A program made the translations under genes and the position numbers. 31,870 bases of DNA. Origin: DASYRM01 sp036004405 (GTDB lineage: Bacteria > Acidobacteriota > Vicinamibacteria > Vicinamibacterales > UBA2999). The stretch covers positions 1-31,870 of the forward strand of contig DASYRM010000041.1 in NCBI GenBank assembly GCA_036004405.1. The letters run 5' to 3'. This document shows, one piece after another, positions 30,114 through 31,870 of the stretch. The notes beneath the pieces were generated by a model. That model was not told where the DNA came from and searched no databases. It saw nothing but the letters and a program-made list of their open reading frames with translations. Each line of letters opens with the position of its first letter. The first letter of the stretch is position 1.

Positions 30114-31778
30114 TCAGTCGGTAACACAGCCCTCAGACGCCGAGCGGACCAATCGCACGTACTTGCCGAGCACACCGCTGGTCGCCTTCGGCGCCGGCTG
30201 CGTCCAGGCCGCGCGTCGGCGCGCCATCTCGGCGTCGTCGATGCCAACCGACAGGAGACAGGCGTTGGCGTCGATGGCGATGCGATCGCCGTCCCGCACG
30301 AAGGCGATGGGGCCGCCGTCCTGCGCTTCGGGCGTGATGTGCCCGATGATGAACCCGTGCGAGCCGCCCGAGAAGCGGCCGTCGGTGAGCAGCGCCACGT
30401 CCTTGCCGAGCCCGGCCCCCATGATCGCCGACGTCGGCGTGAGCATCTCGGGCATGCCGGGCCCGCCCTTCGGCCCTTCGTAGCGGATCACCACCACGGA
30501 TCCCTTCGAGATCTCGCCTTTCTCGAGGCCGTGGAGCATGTCTTCTTCGGAATCGAAGACCTTGGCCGTCCCCTCGAAGCGCTCCCCTTCCTTACCCGTG
30601 ATCTTCGCCACGGCGCCGTCTGGCGCGAGATTGCCGCGCAGGATGCGGATGTGGCCGCGCTTCAGGATCGGCTGCTCCACCGTCTGCACGATCACCTGAC
30701 CCGCCTTCAGATCCGGCACGTCCTTCAGGTTCTCGGCCAGCGTCTTCGCCGTCACCGTCATCGCGTCGCCGTGCAGGAAGCCCTTGGCAAGCAGGTATTT
30801 CATCAGCGCCGGGGTGCCGCCGATGTTGTGCAGGTCCTCCTGCACGTAGCGCCCGCTCGGTTTCAAATCCGCGAGCAGCGGCACACGTTCGCTCTGGCGC
30901 TGGAAGTCCTCGAGCACCAGCGGAACGCCGGCCGTGCGCGCAATCGCCAGCAGGTGGAGCACGGCGTTGGTGGAGCCGCCGACGGCCATCACCATCGTCA
31001 TCGCGTTCTCGAACGCTTTCGGCGTCAGGATGTCGAGCGGTTTGAGGTCCTTCTCGAGCAGCAGCCGCACCGCCGCGCCCGAGCGACGGCACTCGTCGGC
31101 CTTGCCGTCGCTCTCGGCGGGCAGCGACGAGCTGAACGGCAGCGACAGCCCGAGCGCCTCGATCGCCACGGCCATCGTGTTGGCCGTGTACATCCCCCCG
31201 CAGGCGCCGGCCCCCGGACAGGCGTGCTGCACGATGTCGATCCGCTGCTCGTCGGTGATGACGCCGGCCAGGAACTCGCCGTAGGACTGAAACGCCGAGA
31301 TGATGTCGCGGACCTGGCCCTGCGCGTGGCCCGGCTTGATGGTGCCGCCGTAGACCATCAGCGACGGGCGGTTCAGGCGGGCCATCGCCATCACGCTGCC
31401 GGGCATGTTCTTGTCGCAGCCCGGGATAGTGACCAGCCCGTCGTACCACTGCGCGCCCATCACGGTCTCGATCGAGTCGGCGATGAGATCGCGCGAGGGG
31501 AGCGAGAAGCTCATGCCAGGCGTGCCCATCGAGATCGCGTCGCTCACGCCGACGGTGTTGAACCGCATGCCGACGAGGCCCGCCGACTCGACGCCGGCCT
31601 TCACCTCAACGGCCAGCCGATCGAGGTGCATGTTGCACGGGTTGCCCTCGTACCACATGCTGCAGATGCCGACCTGCGCCTTCTGCATGTCGGCCGGCGT
31701 CAGACCGGTGCCGTAGAGCATGGCCTGCGAGGCGCCCTGACTGCGGGGCTGCGTGATCTGCGACGAGTATTTGTTCAT
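30114..31778 (-). CDS. ilvD: Dihydroxy-acid dehydratase
   Basis: Third step of valine and isoleucine synthesis (also leading to leucine and pantothenate): it removes water from dihydroxy acids to give 2-keto acids. The 554 residues match the family. The iron-sulfur ligands are seen in EGNPCNMHL (C48), GCDKNMPG (C121, with D122 and K123 for Mg binding) and GACGGMYTANTM (C194). The C-terminal domain has PTSAIMGAGLGKDVALLTDGRFSGGSHGF, the conserved end block. The ATG at 31778 gives MNKYSSQITQPRSQGASQAMLYGTG, a standard N-terminus. No Shine-Dalgarno is visible; instead a GC-rich hairpin lies 11 bases upstream. No other ilv gene is in the window. It is convergent to the frameshifted gene, whose stop is 8 bases away. 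Confidence 0.97.
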   Translation of the reverse strand: MNKYSSQITQPRSQGASQAMLYGTGLTPADMQKAQVGICSMWYEGNPCNMHLDRLAVEVKAGVESAGLVGMRFNTVGVSDAISMGTPGMSFSLPSRDLIADSIETVMGAQWYDGLVTIPGCDKNMPGSVMAMARLNRPSLMVYGGTIKPGHAQGQVRDIISAFQSYGEFLAGVITDEQRIDIVQHACPGAGACGGMYTANTMAVAIEALGLSLPFSSSLPAESDGKADECRRSGAAVRLLLEKDLKPLDILTPKAFENAMTMVMAVGGSTNAVLHLLAIARTAGVPLVLEDFQRQSERVPLLADLKPSGRYVQEDLHNIGGTPALMKYLLAKGFLHGDAMTVTAKTLAENLKDVPDLKAGQVIVQTVEQPILKRGHIRILRGNLAPDGAVAKITGKEGERFEGTAKVFDSEEDMLHGLEKGEISKGSVVVIRYEGPKGGPGMPEMLTPTSAIMGAGLGKDVALLTDGRFSGGSHGFIIGHITPEAQDGGPIAFVRDGDRIAIDANACLLSVGIDDAEMARRRAAWTQPAPKATSGVLGKYVRLVRSASEGCVTD

Positions 31779-31789
31779 GGGATTGTTCG

Positions 31790-31807
31790 GGCCGGCTCAC
31801 GCCGGCC
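31790..31807 (-). promoter_or_regulatory. GNRA-capped hairpin in the ilvD leader
   Basis: On the minus strand GGCCGGC and GCCGGCC form a 7-base-pair stem with loop GTGA, a GNRA tetraloop in RNA. It ends 11 bases before the ilvD ATG and occupies the place where a ribosome-binding site would be expected. A control function is inferred only. Confidence 0.4.
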
Positions 31808-31817
31808 TCAGAAGGAC

Positions 31818-31841
31818 GGGCCGCCTAAAGGCGGCCCCCAC
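31818..31841. repeat. REP-like palindrome, copy 4
   Basis: GGGCCGCC and GGCGGCCC, a perfect 8-base-pair stem with loop TAAA, followed by CCAC (GTGG on the other strand) and GTAC. Copy 2 read in reverse shares the surrounding GGACGGGCC and CCCCCACGTAC. It lies upstream of ilvD near the window end; what follows to 31870 is not identifiable. Confidence 0.8.
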
Positions 31842-31870
31842 GTACTGTGCGTTAGACGGTAGAGGGCTGC

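Noticed and set aside
1..31870. CRISPR arrays, toxin-antitoxin pairs, phage or transposase genes
   Set aside because: No regularly spaced repeats and no protein with such domains on either strand. The palindromes found are scattered single or paired units.

Overview
The window is a gene-dense, high-GC bacterial chromosome segment made almost entirely of conserved single-copy genes. The gene set, the Sec and lipoprotein signals, an outer-membrane beta-barrel protein and the scarcity of Shine-Dalgarno sequences point to a Gram-negative-type bacterium. My best guess is Acidobacteriota (Vicinamibacteria-like). That is inferred from overall character; no marker gene was compared. I see no prophage, insertion sequence, CRISPR array or plasmid gene.

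Layout. 1-4017 (-): guaA followed by dnaE, with dnaE cut by the left edge. 4042-5232 (+): an exported PQQ-type beta-propeller protein that shares an A/T promoter core with guaA. 5210-7438 (-): a multi-spanning membrane protein and a PLP aminotransferase. 7474-11442 (+): a 1322-residue NtrY-like sensor kinase with three likely sensory regions. 11439-12895 (-): psd and pssA, the two-step route from CDP-diacylglycerol to phosphatidylethanolamine. 13011-13256 (-): a small YdcH/DUF465 protein. 13328-14525 (-): tsaB and rimI. 14563-18827 (+): mutS overlapping a family-5 solute-binding lipoprotein. 18811-19679 (-): tRNA-Arg(CCT) and a membrane-anchored TPR protein. 19680-19857: a cluster of inverted repeats. 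19858-21315 (-): a DUF4390 protein, acylphosphatase and apt. 21410-24515 (+): a beta-lactamase-fold protein without its catalytic motifs, a small beta-barrel protein and an M48 metalloprotease. 24574-25365 (-): a TerC-family membrane protein. 25447-29392 (+): an hspR-cbpA-clpB heat-shock operon behind a near-consensus sigma70 promoter with symmetric operator-like repeats. 29628-30105 (+): a small unknown gene that appears frameshifted. 30114-31778 (-): ilvD.

Beyond the genes, three features stand out. First, a family of short palindromes with a TAAA/TTTA loop and a GTAG/GTGG foot (REP-like) recurs at 24554, 29404, 29447 and 31818, and its stems show compensatory changes. Second, several promoters sit very close to start codons, and two divergent pairs (guaA/propeller and tsaB/mutS) use overlapping, oppositely oriented -10 boxes. 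Third, the 21410 gene keeps the serine beta-lactamase fold signature but has lost SxxK, YxN and the third catalytic motif. I did not find a clear new multi-gene defence or metabolic system; most of the window is housekeeping.
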